Shown: positions 43,696-53,420 of the stretch, piece after piece
Numbering within the stretch: the first letter of the stretch is position 1
Layout of the letters: the number at the start of each line of letters is the position of its first letter
Assembly: GCF_018138145.1 (NCBI RefSeq)
Contig: NZ_CP073104.1
Coordinates: 868,001 to 932,000, forward strand
Source: Pseudomonas sp. SCA2728.1_7
GTDB taxonomy: Bacteria; Pseudomonadota; Gammaproteobacteria; Pseudomonadales; Pseudomonadaceae
DNA length: 64,000 nucleotides
Reading direction: 5' to 3'
Translations under genes and position numbers: made by a program
Notes under the pieces: model-generated
What the model was told of the DNA's origin: nothing
Seen by the model: only the letters and a program-made list of their open reading frames with translations
Database searches by the model: none

Positions 43696-45384
43696 CTAGG
43701 CGAACACGAACGCCGAGTCCGACAGGTTAGCCACTCCCACCCCGATCAAGGTCACGGCATAGTCGCCAATCTTCAGCACGGTATCGCTGCCGGTCTGCGA
43801 CGCGTGTTGCTTGTAGTCGTAGCCCTGCCCCGCGCCTTCGACGCCCATGAACACCAGTTTGTCGCTGCCCTGATAACCATTGATGGCATCGAAACCGAAC
43901 GCGCCGCTGAACAGGAAGGTGTTGTTGCCACCCACTGCGCTCATCACGTCATTGCCGGCGCCACCGACGAAAGTCACATGGCCCTTGTCGCTGATCAGCT
44001 TGTCATCGCCACCGAGGCCGAACAGCCAGTCACCGTCGGCCGTGGCGTGCAGCGCATTGCCGTAGCCATCGCCGCTGAGCGAATGGTTGTACTGGGTCAG
44101 CTCGCTGCCGTTGGTCAAACCCTTGGCGGTGACGCCCCAGGTGATTTCCTTGCTGCCCCACCACGAACCCGACTCCTTGCTCACCAGCGCGCCGATGTCG
44201 CGGGTCATGCTGATGCCGCCGTAGGCGTCGCGCACGTACAGCGTGCCGTCACCGTCGTTGGCGAAGCTGAAGTTCTGCAACGGCTTCTGCAGCTCGAAAG
44301 TGTTGTGGCCCTGGCCACCGAGCAGGATGTTGTAGCCGCCGTCATCACGGAACCGGTCATCGCCGCCCAGGCCTTCAAGGAAGTCGTTGCCCGCGCCGCC
44401 CTTGAGCCAGTCGTTGCTCTGCGTGCCGATGATGAAAGTGCTGCCAGTGTGCGGCTCGCCGCTGCGACCGAGATCTTCAACCCAGGTCTTGCCGCGAGAA
44501 GCTTCTTCCAGATTGGAGACGATGATCGTCGAGTCTTTATGCGTCAGGTTGTAGAACTTCGAATCGATGACCCGATTCAAGCCATCGGCATAGCCCAGCG
44601 AGCTGTGGGCCGACCAGTTCAGCGGATTGACGATGCTGAACGGCACCAGGTTCTGCGCGGTGGACGCGTAGTTGTCGTTGAAGTTGACGATGTTGTCGGT
44701 GGTCGAATCGTGCGGCTTGTCGTGCTTGCCCATCGAGGCCGTGCTGAACGTGGTGCCATCGAGTACGCGGAACACCGGGTCGTTCTCGAACCCGATGTTC
44801 AGCACGTTATTGCCGGTGCTGCTCTGGGTTGGCGAGGCGAAGGTGATGTAGTTGGCGTCCTTGAAGAAGCCGCCCCAGTTGCTCGCGCTCAACTCGGCCA
44901 CGCTGTTGACCCCGAGTCCGCCGAGGCTGTGGCCGCTGAGCAGGACGTCCTTGGCGGCGATGCCATTGGCAATCGCGAATGCGGCGACAGCCTTGAGCAA
45001 ATTGTCGAAGGCGTTTTTCGCGTAGTTGCTCGCGTAATCCGACGGCCCGATGGCGGCGAGCAGGTTGTTTTTCAAGTCGCCGAAGGTGTCGCTGTAACCC
45101 AGCCCACCGGTGCCACGAAAAGCCACGCCGATGCCGATCAGTTTGCCGGCAGCGTCGTATTTGCCGAGCACTTCGGCTTCGGCGCTGGTGAAGCCGTCCT
45201 TCTCGCCGAAGAAGGTGCCCTGCGGCCCGACCTTGCCTTGATAACCCAGCGCCGTCGCTGTGAGCGGCGCCCAAGCGGTGGCCGGCAACGGTTTGCCGGT
45301 CGGCGTGTAGGCATACAGCGTCAGTGCGATGGCGTCGCTGTACAACGCTTTGCCATCGGCATTTTTATAATCGAACAGTCCCAT
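43696..45384 (-). CDS. RTX lipase/polyurethanase, 562 aa (LipA/PueB-like)
   Basis: A secreted family I.3 lipase, paralogous to the 41645 gene but with a shorter N-terminal domain. The nucleophile is Ser153 in LSGHSLGGLGVN. RTX motifs are around KGGAGNDFLEGLGGDDRF (about 325) and WLFGLGGDDKLISDKG (about 460), the latter partly degenerate. The C-terminus ends with the acidic/hydrophobic pattern of type I signals (LSDSAFVFA). It lies after the autotransporter genes on the same strand, the place lipA occupies in the aprX-lipA operon of P. fluorescens. Export by AprDEF is expected. Confidence 0.93.
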   Translation of the reverse strand: MGLFDYKNADGKALYSDAIALTLYAYTPTGKPLPATAWAPLTATALGYQGKVGPQGTFFGEKDGFTSAEAEVLGKYDAAGKLIGIGVAFRGTGGLGYSDTFGDLKNNLLAAIGPSDYASNYAKNAFDNLLKAVAAFAIANGIAAKDVLLSGHSLGGLGVNSVAELSASNWGGFFKDANYITFASPTQSSTGNNVLNIGFENDPVFRVLDGTTFSTASMGKHDKPHDSTTDNIVNFNDNYASTAQNLVPFSIVNPLNWSAHSSLGYADGLNRVIDSKFYNLTHKDSTIIVSNLEEASRGKTWVEDLGRSGEPHTGSTFIIGTQSNDWLKGGAGNDFLEGLGGDDRFRDDGGYNILLGGQGHNTFELQKPLQNFSFANDGDGTLYVRDAYGGISMTRDIGALVSKESGSWWGSKEITWGVTAKGLTNGSELTQYNHSLSGDGYGNALHATADGDWLFGLGGDDKLISDKGHVTFVGGAGNDVMSAVGGNNTFLFSGAFGFDAINGYQGSDKLVFMGVEGAGQGYDYKQHASQTGSDTVLKIGDYAVTLIGVGVANLSDSAFVFA

Positions 45385-45410
45385 GTTGTGCTCTCTCTTC
45401 CTTCAAATGA

Positions 45411-45436
45411 CTGGCAGCTCTTTGCAGAGCTGCCAG
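45411..45436 (-). terminator. Hairpin between autotransporter and lipase genes
   Basis: On the minus strand this is CTGGCAGCTCT-GCAA-AGAGCTGCCAG followed by TCATTTG. The stem is strong but there is no clean U-run, so it is a weak terminator or an mRNA end stabiliser. Confidence 0.55.
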
Positions 45437-45461
45437 CACGCCTTAGAACTGCCAGTACTCT

Positions 45462-48400
45462 TTAGAACTGCCAATCCAGGGTCAGACCCACGCCGTGGTC
45501 CTTCTCGTTCGAGCCGATCAGGCCGTTGTAATCCAGGTTCACCCGCACATCGCGATTGAGCGCCAGACCTGCGCGCACGCCGACCACTGCGGCATCGCGA
45601 TCCATCGACACGCCCTGCACGGTGAACGCGCTGTTGCCGTTGGCGAACGCCAGATGGCTGTCGGCATCAACGTTGTTCAGGTTGTGCTGCCAGCCGAGGC
45701 TCGCACCCAGTTCCAGTTGCTGCTGATCCGACAAGGCGAACGAACGCTTGGCGCGCACACCGAGGGTCGACAGCACCACATCGCGATTGTCCTCACCGCC
45801 CTTCAACGCTGCAGCATCCCCCTTCTCGGTGAAGCTTTCGGTATTGAGGTGCACGTAAGACAGATTGGCGAACGGCTCCAGGTTCATCGGTTGCAGGCCC
45901 AGATCATAAGCGGCCTCGGTGAACACTTGAGTGGTTGCGGCATCGTGCTTGGTCTTTTGTTTACCGCTGACGTCCCCGAACTGCAGGTCACGTTTGACGT
46001 CAACACGGTGCCAGCTATAGGCGCCACCGACGGTCAGACGCAGCGCATCGATCTGATGCCCGAGGTACGCACCCAAGTGGTAGCTGTCGACCGACGCCGA
46101 CGAATGCGTGCCGCTGCCCATGCTCAACGAGCTGTCGCTATAACCGGTAACGAAACCGAGACGGGTATCTTCAGCGATCAAGCCGTCAACACCGGCCAGC
46201 AGGCCACCGATGGAGCTGTTGGAGTCGGCATTGTCATGCCCGCCATCGCTCTTGCCCCACGAACCCAAGACCTTGACCCATGCATTGCTGCGCTCGTCGG
46301 TCGGTGCGCCAGCATTGAACAGATCACGCTCGCGCAGACGCTCGCCCACCGCTTCACGCAGGTAACGGCTGTCGTTGATCAGCATGGTGCCGATCGCCGG
46401 ATGGATCTCGCCAGACAGTTGCTGGAAGGCTTGCTGCGCCGACGCCGCATTCGGCGACAGCAACAGGGTTTCGAACAGCGCATTGCCGGCGCCCAGACGT
46501 TCCGCCGCGGCACCGACAGCGCGTTGGTTTGGCGTCAAACCGACGCTGGCGAACGAGGCATCGTTACGCCCGACTGCCAACTGAATGCCATCGGCCGAGT
46601 ACGCCAGGGTGCCGCCGAGGAAGGCGTAATCCGGCAACACCTGACCGAAGCGTCCTTCGATGCCGCCCGCCGCTTGCAGGATGTTGTAGCGCGTGCCGAG
46701 CAGGCTTTGCACTTGGTTGGTGGTCAGCAAGGTCGGGCTGTTTTCCAGCGACATGCTTACCGTGGCGCCTTCGATGACCGCTTTGCCAGTGGCGATGATC
46801 TGATCGCTGCTGGTTGGCGACAGCTCTACGGCGTAGGTCGAACCCGGTGCAAACGTCACGTCACCGGCCACGTTCAGGGTGCCGATGGAATTACCCGGTG
46901 CGACCGTACCGCCGCTGTTCACCGACAGCGCGCCGATGTGGCCATTGCCGCCGAGGATACCGCCGTCATTCACTGTCACCGCCGACTGCAGCGAACCGTT
47001 GATGGCCAGGCGGCCCTGATTGACCAGGGTCGGGCCGCTGTAGGTGTTGTTGCCGGTCAGCACCAGCGTGCCGAGACCTTGCTTGGTCAAACCGCCGTGA
47101 CCGGAAATGTCGTTGCGCCAGGTGTCGAGGCCGCAGGTGATGTCGGTGCACACGCGTTCGGTCGGTTTGCCCTGATCGATGATCGCGCCGATGCCCGGCA
47201 GATCCGCGACAAACTGGCCGGAGCCGTAAGCGCCGTCGATGCGGAATTCCGCCGGAATATCCTGCTCGGTGACGAACATCGACGGGCCGTCGATGCCCTT
47301 GCGCAGGTTGATCATGCCCCAGCCGTACAAGGCGTCGATGCCCGGCGCGCCGAGGTCGGTGGCGGTAGTACGCAAGACTGTGGCGACTTGATCACCGCTC
47401 ATGTACGGGAAGCGCTCCATCAGCACCGCCATGGAACCGGCGACGTGGGGCGCGGCCATTGAGGTGCCGTTGTAGTTTTTGTAGCCGGTGGTGAGGTTGT
47501 CGGCGTTGGTGCCTTCGATGATCGAACTGAAGATTTTCGTGCCCGGCGCCGAGACGCAGAAACTCGCGGTATAGCCGCAGCGCGAAGAGAACGTGCTCAT
47601 GATGTACGGATTGGCGCTGGCCAGATCCGGGTTCTTCTGCAACGCGGCGACGGTGATCCAGTTCGGCGCGATGTCCGGAACGAAATAGCCGAGGCCGGCG
47701 ATGGCGTCCGGGTTGTTGAGGTTGTAGTCGTTGCCGGCGGCGAAGATCGTCACGATGCCGCTGCGCGCGGCGGCAATCGCGCCGTCGTAGGCGCCACCGG
47801 GTTTGCTGCCGAGCAGCGTGCGGATCTCGTTGAACTGCAACTGCGCGTCATTGACGGTGAAATGCGGGTACGCCGGATCGCGGCCGCCGAGGTCGAAACG
47901 GTCAGTGATGCCGATGCCCCAACTGTTGTTGATGATCCGCGCGCCGCTGGCGATCAGCGCATCCCAACCGGCCTTGTACACCGCGCCGTCGTTGCCGCGA
48001 ACGATGCCGTCTTCCGGGCCCGGATCACCGTTGTCGGCGCTGATGATCTGCGCACCGAACGCGACGCCGTGCATCGGCCCACCATCGCGACTGCCGGCGG
48101 CGATACCGCCAACGTGAGTGCCGTGGGCGCCGAGTTTGCCGTCGGAGCCGACCGAGGGCGAACCGTCATAGCGGAACGCATCGCCGGCTTTGACCGGGAT
48201 GTACGGGTCGGTGTATTCGCGGATCCCGCTGGTGACCAGGGTGACGACTTTATTGCTGCCGGAAAACTCCGGGTGCGCGGCGTACACCGGCTGGTCGAAG
48301 ATCCCCAGTTTCACGCCTTTGCCGGTATAGCCAGCGGCGTAGGCGTGATCGGCACCGATCGCGCCCAGGCCCCAATCGGCCTGGAACTCGGCGCTGCGCC

Positions 48401-48539
48401 AACTCGACGGATCGCCCGTGCGACCGCTCTCCACGTAGGGCGCGGCATGGGCGGTGCCGATGGCACAGAGCACGGCGAGCGTGAGGGTTTTCAGGGCAAA
48501 GCGGCCTCCCGTTTGCGCGGGGGTATTGTTGTTATTCAT
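45462..48539 (-). CDS. Subtilisin-like autotransporter protease, 1025 aa
   Basis: A type V secreted serine protease. It has a signal peptide (about 1-32, ending AHA) and an S8 peptidase domain with Asp82 (GIFDQPV), His139 (AHGTHVGG) and Ser360 (GTSMAAPHVAG). A linker with the autotransporter repeat GGLTKQGLGTLVLTGNNTY (about 495) leads to NSIGTLNVAGDVTFAPGS. The C-terminal barrel (about 745-1025) ends in LTLDWQF. The start MNNNNTPAQ at 48539 follows AAGGAAGGTCGCTGG. It is a tandem paralogue of the next upstream gene and sits where P. fluorescens prtB lies. Confidence 0.93.
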   Translation of the reverse strand: MNNNNTPAQTGGRFALKTLTLAVLCAIGTAHAAPYVESGRTGDPSSWRSAEFQADWGLGAIGADHAYAAGYTGKGVKLGIFDQPVYAAHPEFSGSNKVVTLVTSGIREYTDPYIPVKAGDAFRYDGSPSVGSDGKLGAHGTHVGGIAAGSRDGGPMHGVAFGAQIISADNGDPGPEDGIVRGNDGAVYKAGWDALIASGARIINNSWGIGITDRFDLGGRDPAYPHFTVNDAQLQFNEIRTLLGSKPGGAYDGAIAAARSGIVTIFAAGNDYNLNNPDAIAGLGYFVPDIAPNWITVAALQKNPDLASANPYIMSTFSSRCGYTASFCVSAPGTKIFSSIIEGTNADNLTTGYKNYNGTSMAAPHVAGSMAVLMERFPYMSGDQVATVLRTTATDLGAPGIDALYGWGMINLRKGIDGPSMFVTEQDIPAEFRIDGAYGSGQFVADLPGIGAIIDQGKPTERVCTDITCGLDTWRNDISGHGGLTKQGLGTLVLTGNNTYSGPTLVNQGRLAINGSLQSAVTVNDGGILGGNGHIGALSVNSGGTVAPGNSIGTLNVAGDVTFAPGSTYAVELSPTSSDQIIATGKAVIEGATVSMSLENSPTLLTTNQVQSLLGTRYNILQAAGGIEGRFGQVLPDYAFLGGTLAYSADGIQLAVGRNDASFASVGLTPNQRAVGAAAERLGAGNALFETLLLSPNAASAQQAFQQLSGEIHPAIGTMLINDSRYLREAVGERLRERDLFNAGAPTDERSNAWVKVLGSWGKSDGGHDNADSNSSIGGLLAGVDGLIAEDTRLGFVTGYSDSSLSMGSGTHSSASVDSYHLGAYLGHQIDALRLTVGGAYSWHRVDVKRDLQFGDVSGKQKTKHDAATTQVFTEAAYDLGLQPMNLEPFANLSYVHLNTESFTEKGDAAALKGGEDNRDVVLSTLGVRAKRSFALSDQQQLELGASLGWQHNLNNVDADSHLAFANGNSAFTVQGVSMDRDAAVVGVRAGLALNRDVRVNLDYNGLIGSNEKDHGVGLTLDWQF

Positions 48540-48599
48540 CCAGCGACCTTCCTTAGTGATGTTGCGAAAAATCCTGATCGTTGCCACACAGAGCAACTG

Positions 48600-48700
48600 A
48601 TCGTTCCCACGCTCCGCGTGGGAATGCCTCTAGGGACGCTCTGCGTCCAGTGACGCGGAGCGTCACGGGCTGCATTCCCACGCGGAGCGTGGGAACGATC
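48600..48700. repeat. GATCGTTCCCACGCTC inverted-repeat element
   Basis: A third copy of the element seen at 18301 and 19281, filling most of the gap between the two autotransporter genes. Confidence 0.8.
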
Positions 48701-48722
48701 ACCAGAAGCCGGGTTATCTTGC

Positions 48723-51674
48723 TTAGAACTGCCAGTTCAGGCTCAAGCCAACGCCATGCAGCTTTTCGCGATTGGCCAGTTGTCCGTTGTAATCAAGGTT
48801 GACGCGCACGTCTTTGCTCAGCGCCAGGCTGGCCTGCACGCCAACCAGCGCGGCATCGCGCACCAGCGCCGAGCTCTCTACCGAATACGGCGTGCCGCCG
48901 CTGGCAAAGCGCAAATGCTGTTCGGAGTCGATGTCGCTGAGGCTGTGCTGCCAGCCGAGGTGGCCGCTCACATCCAGTGATTGCCCGGGCGAAAGATTGA
49001 AGGTCTTGATCGCCCGCACGCCGAGGGTGCTCAGCACGGCGTCACGTTGATCGCCCGAACTTTTCAGCGCGGCTGCGTCGCCTTTCTCGGTCAAGCCTTC
49101 AGTGTCCAGATGCACGTAGGCCAGGTTGGCAAACGGCTCCAGCGCCAGCGGTTGCAGGTGCAAGCGATAAGCCGCCTCACCGAACACTTGCGTGGTCGCC
49201 GCGTCGACCTTGGCTTTCTGTTTGCCACTGACGTCGCCGTATTGCAGATCGCGTTTCACATCAGCGCGATGCCAGCTGTAGGCAGCGCCCGTGCTCAAGC
49301 GCCACGCACCGATTTCGTGACCGGCATAAGCACCGAGGTGGTAGCTGTCGACCTTGGCCGAGGAATGCGTGCCCGAGCCCATGCTCAGCGAACTGTCGCT
49401 GTAACCGGTGACCAGACCGATGCGGGTCTGCTCGTCCAGCGCGCCATCGACACCGGCCAGCAGACCGCCAATCGAAGTGTTGTAGCCCGCCGTGTCACGG
49501 CTCGAATCGGTCGTGCCCCACGCCCCGAGAGCCTTGATCCAGCCGTTGCTTTGCGCTGCGTTGGTATCGTGCAGGCGCTCGCCCACCGCATCGCGCAACT
49601 GGCGGCTGTCATTGATCAGCATCGAACTCAATGCCGGGTAGATCTCGCCGCTCAACTGCTGGAACGCCTGTTGCGCCGAAGCGGCTGTTGGCGAGAGCAA
49701 CATGCTTTCATACACCGAGTTACCCGCGCCCAGGCCTTCGACGGCAACGGCGACCGAGCGCTGATTCGGCGTTTGCCCGACGCTGGCGAAGGTTGTGGCG
49801 TTACGTTCGACGCTCAGTTGAATAGCGTTGGCGGCGTAGTCGAGGCTGCCGCCGATAAACAGGTAATTCGGCAATACCGCGCCAAACTGCCCCTGAATGC
49901 CACCGGCCGCTTGCAGGATGTCGTACTGCCGACCGAGCAGGCTTTGCGCTTCGGTGGTGCTGAGCAGCGTCGGGCTGTTTTCCAGCGACAGACTGACGGT
50001 GGCGCCGCTGATGTTGGCGGTACCGCCGGCAACGATGCGGTCGCTACTGGTTGGCGACAGTTCAACGGCGTAGGTCGAGCCCGGCGCGAAGTTCACATCG
50101 CCAGCCACATTCAGCGTACCGATGGAGTTGCCCGGCGCCACGCGGCCACCGCTGTTGGCGGTCAACGCGCCGATCCGCCCGGAACCGCCGAGGGTGCCGC
50201 TGTCGTTCACCGTCACGGAAGAAGTCAGCGAGCCGTTGACCGTCAGCAAGCCGCCATTGACTGTAGTCGCACCGCGATAGGTGTTGTCACCAGAGAGGAT
50301 CAACTGCCCGCCACCGGATTTGATCAGGCTGCCTTGATACACCCGGCTCGCCGCCGCTGCATCACGGGCAGTGCCGACCGCGTAGTCGGTCTGATCCTGT
50401 TGGCTCGCGCCTGTAGGAACGCCGTTCTGCCAGCCCTTGTCCCGCAGGGTTTGCTGCCAGGCGCTGTGCTCGGCGAGGTCTTCACTCTGGCGCTGAATCA
50501 GCGCCTTGTCAGAGATGTCATTGCTCCAGACATCGCGCTGCCCTACCCCCAGGTTGGCATCAAACGCACCGAGCAACTGCCCCGGCCCGCGCATCGCCCG
50601 ATTCAGATTGGCCACGCCCCAACCGACCCGTTCGGTCGGCGCATCGGTGACCGAGCCATCCAGTTGCGTGGCGGTGGTCAGCAACACTTCAAGTGCCTGC
50701 TGATTGTTCATGTACGGGTAGCGTTCCATCACCAGTGCCAGTGCACCGGTCGCATGCGGCGCCGACATCGAGGTGCCGGACTTGATCGCGTAACCGCCAC
50801 CGGGAATGGTGCTGTCGATCTTCGCCCCCGGCGTGGTGATGCACCAGTATTTGGCGAGGCCGCATTGGTTGTACTTCTGCTGATTGCTTTGATCGAGGCC
50901 CGATACGGCCAGCCAGTGACCCTCCAGATCCGGCTGGAAATACGGCAGCGCCGAACGCACGCTGGCATTCGGATAGCCGCTGTTGCCGGCGCTGAACACG
51001 TTGATCACACCGCGTCGGGAGACATCGGCGGCGGCATCGAGCCAGGTGCCCTTGTTCCAGTGCTGGGCGTAAGCAGCGTGCAGATCGGCCAGGGTGCGGT
51101 AGCTGACGTCCGGTGGCTGGCTGCCCCAGCTGTTGTTGATCGCACGGACGCCGGCATCGGCGAGGGCGTCATAAACGGCTTTGAAATAGCGCGGGTCGGG
51201 ATTGGGGCCAAACAGGAAACTGTCGTTCTTGTTGGTGTTGCCGACGTAGATCTGCGCGTTGTACGCGACGCCGTGCATGCCGCTGCCATCGCGCGAGGCG
51301 CCCATGGTGCCGACCACGTGGGTGCCGTGGGAGTCGTTGTTGGGATTGAGGTTGCCGTCGACATTGAACAGTGAACCGTCGATGTAGCTGCCGCTGGCTG
51401 TGACCGGGTGATAACGGTCGCTGGCGAACTCCGGGTGGGCGGCATCGAAACCGGAGTCGAGGGCACCGATTTTCACGCCTTGGCCGGTGATGCCGGCGGC
51501 GTAGGCTTGCTCGGCCTGCATGCGGCTCAGGCCCCAGTCACGGAGGAATTCAGCGCTGCGCCAACTGGTGGGATCGCCGGGTTGGCCGCTTTCAAGGTAT
51601 TGCGCCTGGGCCTGGGTCGCAGAAACCACAAGCAGCAGGGTGCCGACCGAAATCGGCTTGATGCGTACGTCCAT
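48723..51674 (-). CDS. Subtilisin-like autotransporter protease, 983 aa
   Basis: A type V secreted serine protease with the same plan as its neighbour: signal peptide (about 1-25), an S8 domain with Asp73 (GALDSGFDAAHPE), His116 (DSHGTHVVG) and Ser302 (SGTSMSAPHATG), and the linker repeat LIKSGGGQLILSGDNTYRG. The C-terminal barrel ends in LSLNWQF. The barrel and linker are much more alike between the two proteases than the catalytic parts, so the secretion module was kept while the proteases diverged. The ATG at 51674 is preferred; GTG codons just upstream are alternatives. It corresponds in position to prtA. Confidence 0.93.
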   Translation of the reverse strand: MDVRIKPISVGTLLLVVSATQAQAQYLESGQPGDPTSWRSAEFLRDWGLSRMQAEQAYAAGITGQGVKIGALDSGFDAAHPEFASDRYHPVTASGSYIDGSLFNVDGNLNPNNDSHGTHVVGTMGASRDGSGMHGVAYNAQIYVGNTNKNDSFLFGPNPDPRYFKAVYDALADAGVRAINNSWGSQPPDVSYRTLADLHAAYAQHWNKGTWLDAAADVSRRGVINVFSAGNSGYPNASVRSALPYFQPDLEGHWLAVSGLDQSNQQKYNQCGLAKYWCITTPGAKIDSTIPGGGYAIKSGTSMSAPHATGALALVMERYPYMNNQQALEVLLTTATQLDGSVTDAPTERVGWGVANLNRAMRGPGQLLGAFDANLGVGQRDVWSNDISDKALIQRQSEDLAEHSAWQQTLRDKGWQNGVPTGASQQDQTDYAVGTARDAAAASRVYQGSLIKSGGGQLILSGDNTYRGATTVNGGLLTVNGSLTSSVTVNDSGTLGGSGRIGALTANSGGRVAPGNSIGTLNVAGDVNFAPGSTYAVELSPTSSDRIVAGGTANISGATVSLSLENSPTLLSTTEAQSLLGRQYDILQAAGGIQGQFGAVLPNYLFIGGSLDYAANAIQLSVERNATTFASVGQTPNQRSVAVAVEGLGAGNSVYESMLLSPTAASAQQAFQQLSGEIYPALSSMLINDSRQLRDAVGERLHDTNAAQSNGWIKALGAWGTTDSSRDTAGYNTSIGGLLAGVDGALDEQTRIGLVTGYSDSSLSMGSGTHSSAKVDSYHLGAYAGHEIGAWRLSTGAAYSWHRADVKRDLQYGDVSGKQKAKVDAATTQVFGEAAYRLHLQPLALEPFANLAYVHLDTEGLTEKGDAAALKSSGDQRDAVLSTLGVRAIKTFNLSPGQSLDVSGHLGWQHSLSDIDSEQHLRFASGGTPYSVESSALVRDAALVGVQASLALSKDVRVNLDYNGQLANREKLHGVGLSLNWQF

Positions 51675-51730
51675 GTTCACCACTCACTTTTATTGTTTTA
51701 TGCAGGTTGTTTTGCGGTGTTGCCTGTTCC

Positions 51731-52059
51731 CCTCACCCCAGCCCTCTCCCCCAGGAGAGGGAGCTGACCGAGGTGTCTTGCGTCTTACATCGACCTGAAA
51801 CACCGGGTCGATTATGGATTCGGTAGAGCACTTCCCTCACCCCAGCCCTCTCCCCGAGGGAGAGGGAGCTGACCGAGGTGTCTCTCGTCATACATCGACC
51901 TGAAAGACCGCGTCGATTATGGATTCGGTAGAGCATTCCCTCGCCAAGGCAAACGGAGCTAATCGATGTTGGATTCAGTGACGCTCGTTCAGGTCGGTGT
52001 ACGTCTGCAATATCCCCGGATCGGTCCCCTCTCCCTTTGGGAGAGGGTTAGGGTGAGGG
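51731..52059. repeat. ~104-bp direct repeats with CCCTCTCCC palindromes
   Basis: Units start with CCTCACCCCAGCCCTCTCCC at 51731 and 51835, and in a decayed form near 51939 (period 104). They share GAGCTGACCGAGGTGTCT and GTCGATTATGGATTCGGTAG. An inverted unit closes the array at about 52023-52059 and overlaps the 3' end of aprF. The gap 51675-52047 holds nothing else. Confidence 0.8.
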
Positions 52060-53418
52060 CTGTTGAGCGACCACAAAAGCCTCATCCACCCGCGCCAGAT
52101 CCTGCTCGTTCAAGGTCCCGGCGTAGTAATGCAACTTGGTCCAGGCCATCAAGTAGTCGTACCGCGCCTGCGCCAGATCGCGGCGGGTGGTAAACAGTTG
52201 CTGCTCGGCGTTCAACGCGTCGAGGTTGGTCCGCTCACCACCGAGAATGCTCTGCTTGGTCGACACCACCAGCGCTTCCGCCGAGCTCAATGCCTTCTGA
52301 TAAGCCCGCAGTTTGCTCACCCCAGACAAACAGGCACTGAACTGACGACGCAGCTCAATCAGCGTCTCGCGCGTCTTGCCATCAAGCTCGTACTCAGCCT
52401 GTTCCATAGTGCGGCTGGCCTGACGCGTCGACGCCGAAACACCGCCACCGGCATACAACGGCACGCTGACTTCAAAACCGATGGTGTTGGTCTCGTAGCG
52501 CTGGTTGTAAGTGTTGCCGCTTTCCGATTCGTTTTGACGCATCGAGGCATAAGCACTGACTTTCGGCAGATGCCCGGCGCGATTGCGTTCCACTTCATAA
52601 CGCGCAACTTCCACCGCCTGACGTTGCGAGGCCAGATTCGGGTTATTGCTCACCGCCATTTCGTGCCAGGTGTCGTAATTGGCCGGCATCAGCGCGAAGG
52701 TCTGGAAGTTTTGACCCAGCGGCGCCAAATCACCAATATCCACCGCCGGCACGCCAACCAGCGCACCCAGTTCCCGCAGCGCGGCATCCTGTTCGTTACG
52801 CGCCTCGATCTCCTCGGCGGTCGCCAGTTCATAGCGCGACTCGGCCTCAAGAATATCGGTGCGGGTGCCCTCGCCCTGCTTGAACATGTGTTCGTTCTGC
52901 TGGAACTGCTGCTCGTAGGCCTTCTTCTTCGCCTGGGCGATGTCGATCTGGTCCTGCGCGAACAACGCCTTGGTGTAGTTATCCAGCACGCGGACCAACA
53001 ATTCCTGGCTTTTGCCACGAAAGTTTTCGTCAGCAAACAGCGACTGCGCGACACCTTTGCGATACGCGGCATAAGCCTCGTAATCGAGCAGCGGTTGCTG
53101 CAACGTCAGGGCCGAGCCATAACTGCTGTAGTTGCGGTCATCGGTACGATTACGCGCGCGTTCGTCTAGGGAAGTGGCTTTCGACGAGTTGCGGCCCTTG
53201 TTGTAGGTGTAACCGATGCGCGGCAGCAGGCCGGCGCGGCCAATCGCGCGGTTTTCCAGACCGGCGTCACGCTCCTTGATCGCCCCGAGGAACACCGGGT
53301 CATTGCGCAACGCCTGTTCGTAGATCTCGAACGGCCCCATGGCCGCTACTGCTGAGTGACTCGCGAGCAGCATCATTGCCGCGCCGAGCAGGGAAAGCTT
53401 ATTCATACAGCCGAACAT
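52048..53418 (-). CDS. aprF: Type I secretion outer-membrane channel AprF (TolC-like)
   Basis: A 456-residue outer-membrane exit duct for AprA and the lipases. A signal peptide (about 1-26) is followed by ALRNDPVFLGAIKERDAG, the standard TolC-family opening. Two homologous halves with long helices follow (for example QSLFADENFRGKSQELLVRVLDNYTKALFAQDQ and the matching second half). The ATG at 53418 lies 2 bases after the aprE stop with AGGA 6 bases upstream; an ATG four codons later is possible. The last codons (..QPSP, stop) fall within an intergenic repeat element. Confidence 0.94.
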   Translation of the reverse strand: MFGCMNKLSLLGAAMMLLASHSAVAAMGPFEIYEQALRNDPVFLGAIKERDAGLENRAIGRAGLLPRIGYTYNKGRNSSKATSLDERARNRTDDRNYSSYGSALTLQQPLLDYEAYAAYRKGVAQSLFADENFRGKSQELLVRVLDNYTKALFAQDQIDIAQAKKKAYEQQFQQNEHMFKQGEGTRTDILEAESRYELATAEEIEARNEQDAALRELGALVGVPAVDIGDLAPLGQNFQTFALMPANYDTWHEMAVSNNPNLASQRQAVEVARYEVERNRAGHLPKVSAYASMRQNESESGNTYNQRYETNTIGFEVSVPLYAGGGVSASTRQASRTMEQAEYELDGKTRETLIELRRQFSACLSGVSKLRAYQKALSSAEALVVSTKQSILGGERTNLDALNAEQQLFTTRRDLAQARYDYLMAWTKLHYYAGTLNEQDLARVDEAFVVAQQPSP

Positions 53419-53420
53419 CC

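Noticed and set aside
43630..51374. Very long plus-strand open frames opposite the lipase and autotransporter genes
   Set aside because: Residue composition (Arg, His, Val, Gly rich, no motifs) is that of antisense shadows in high-GC DNA.
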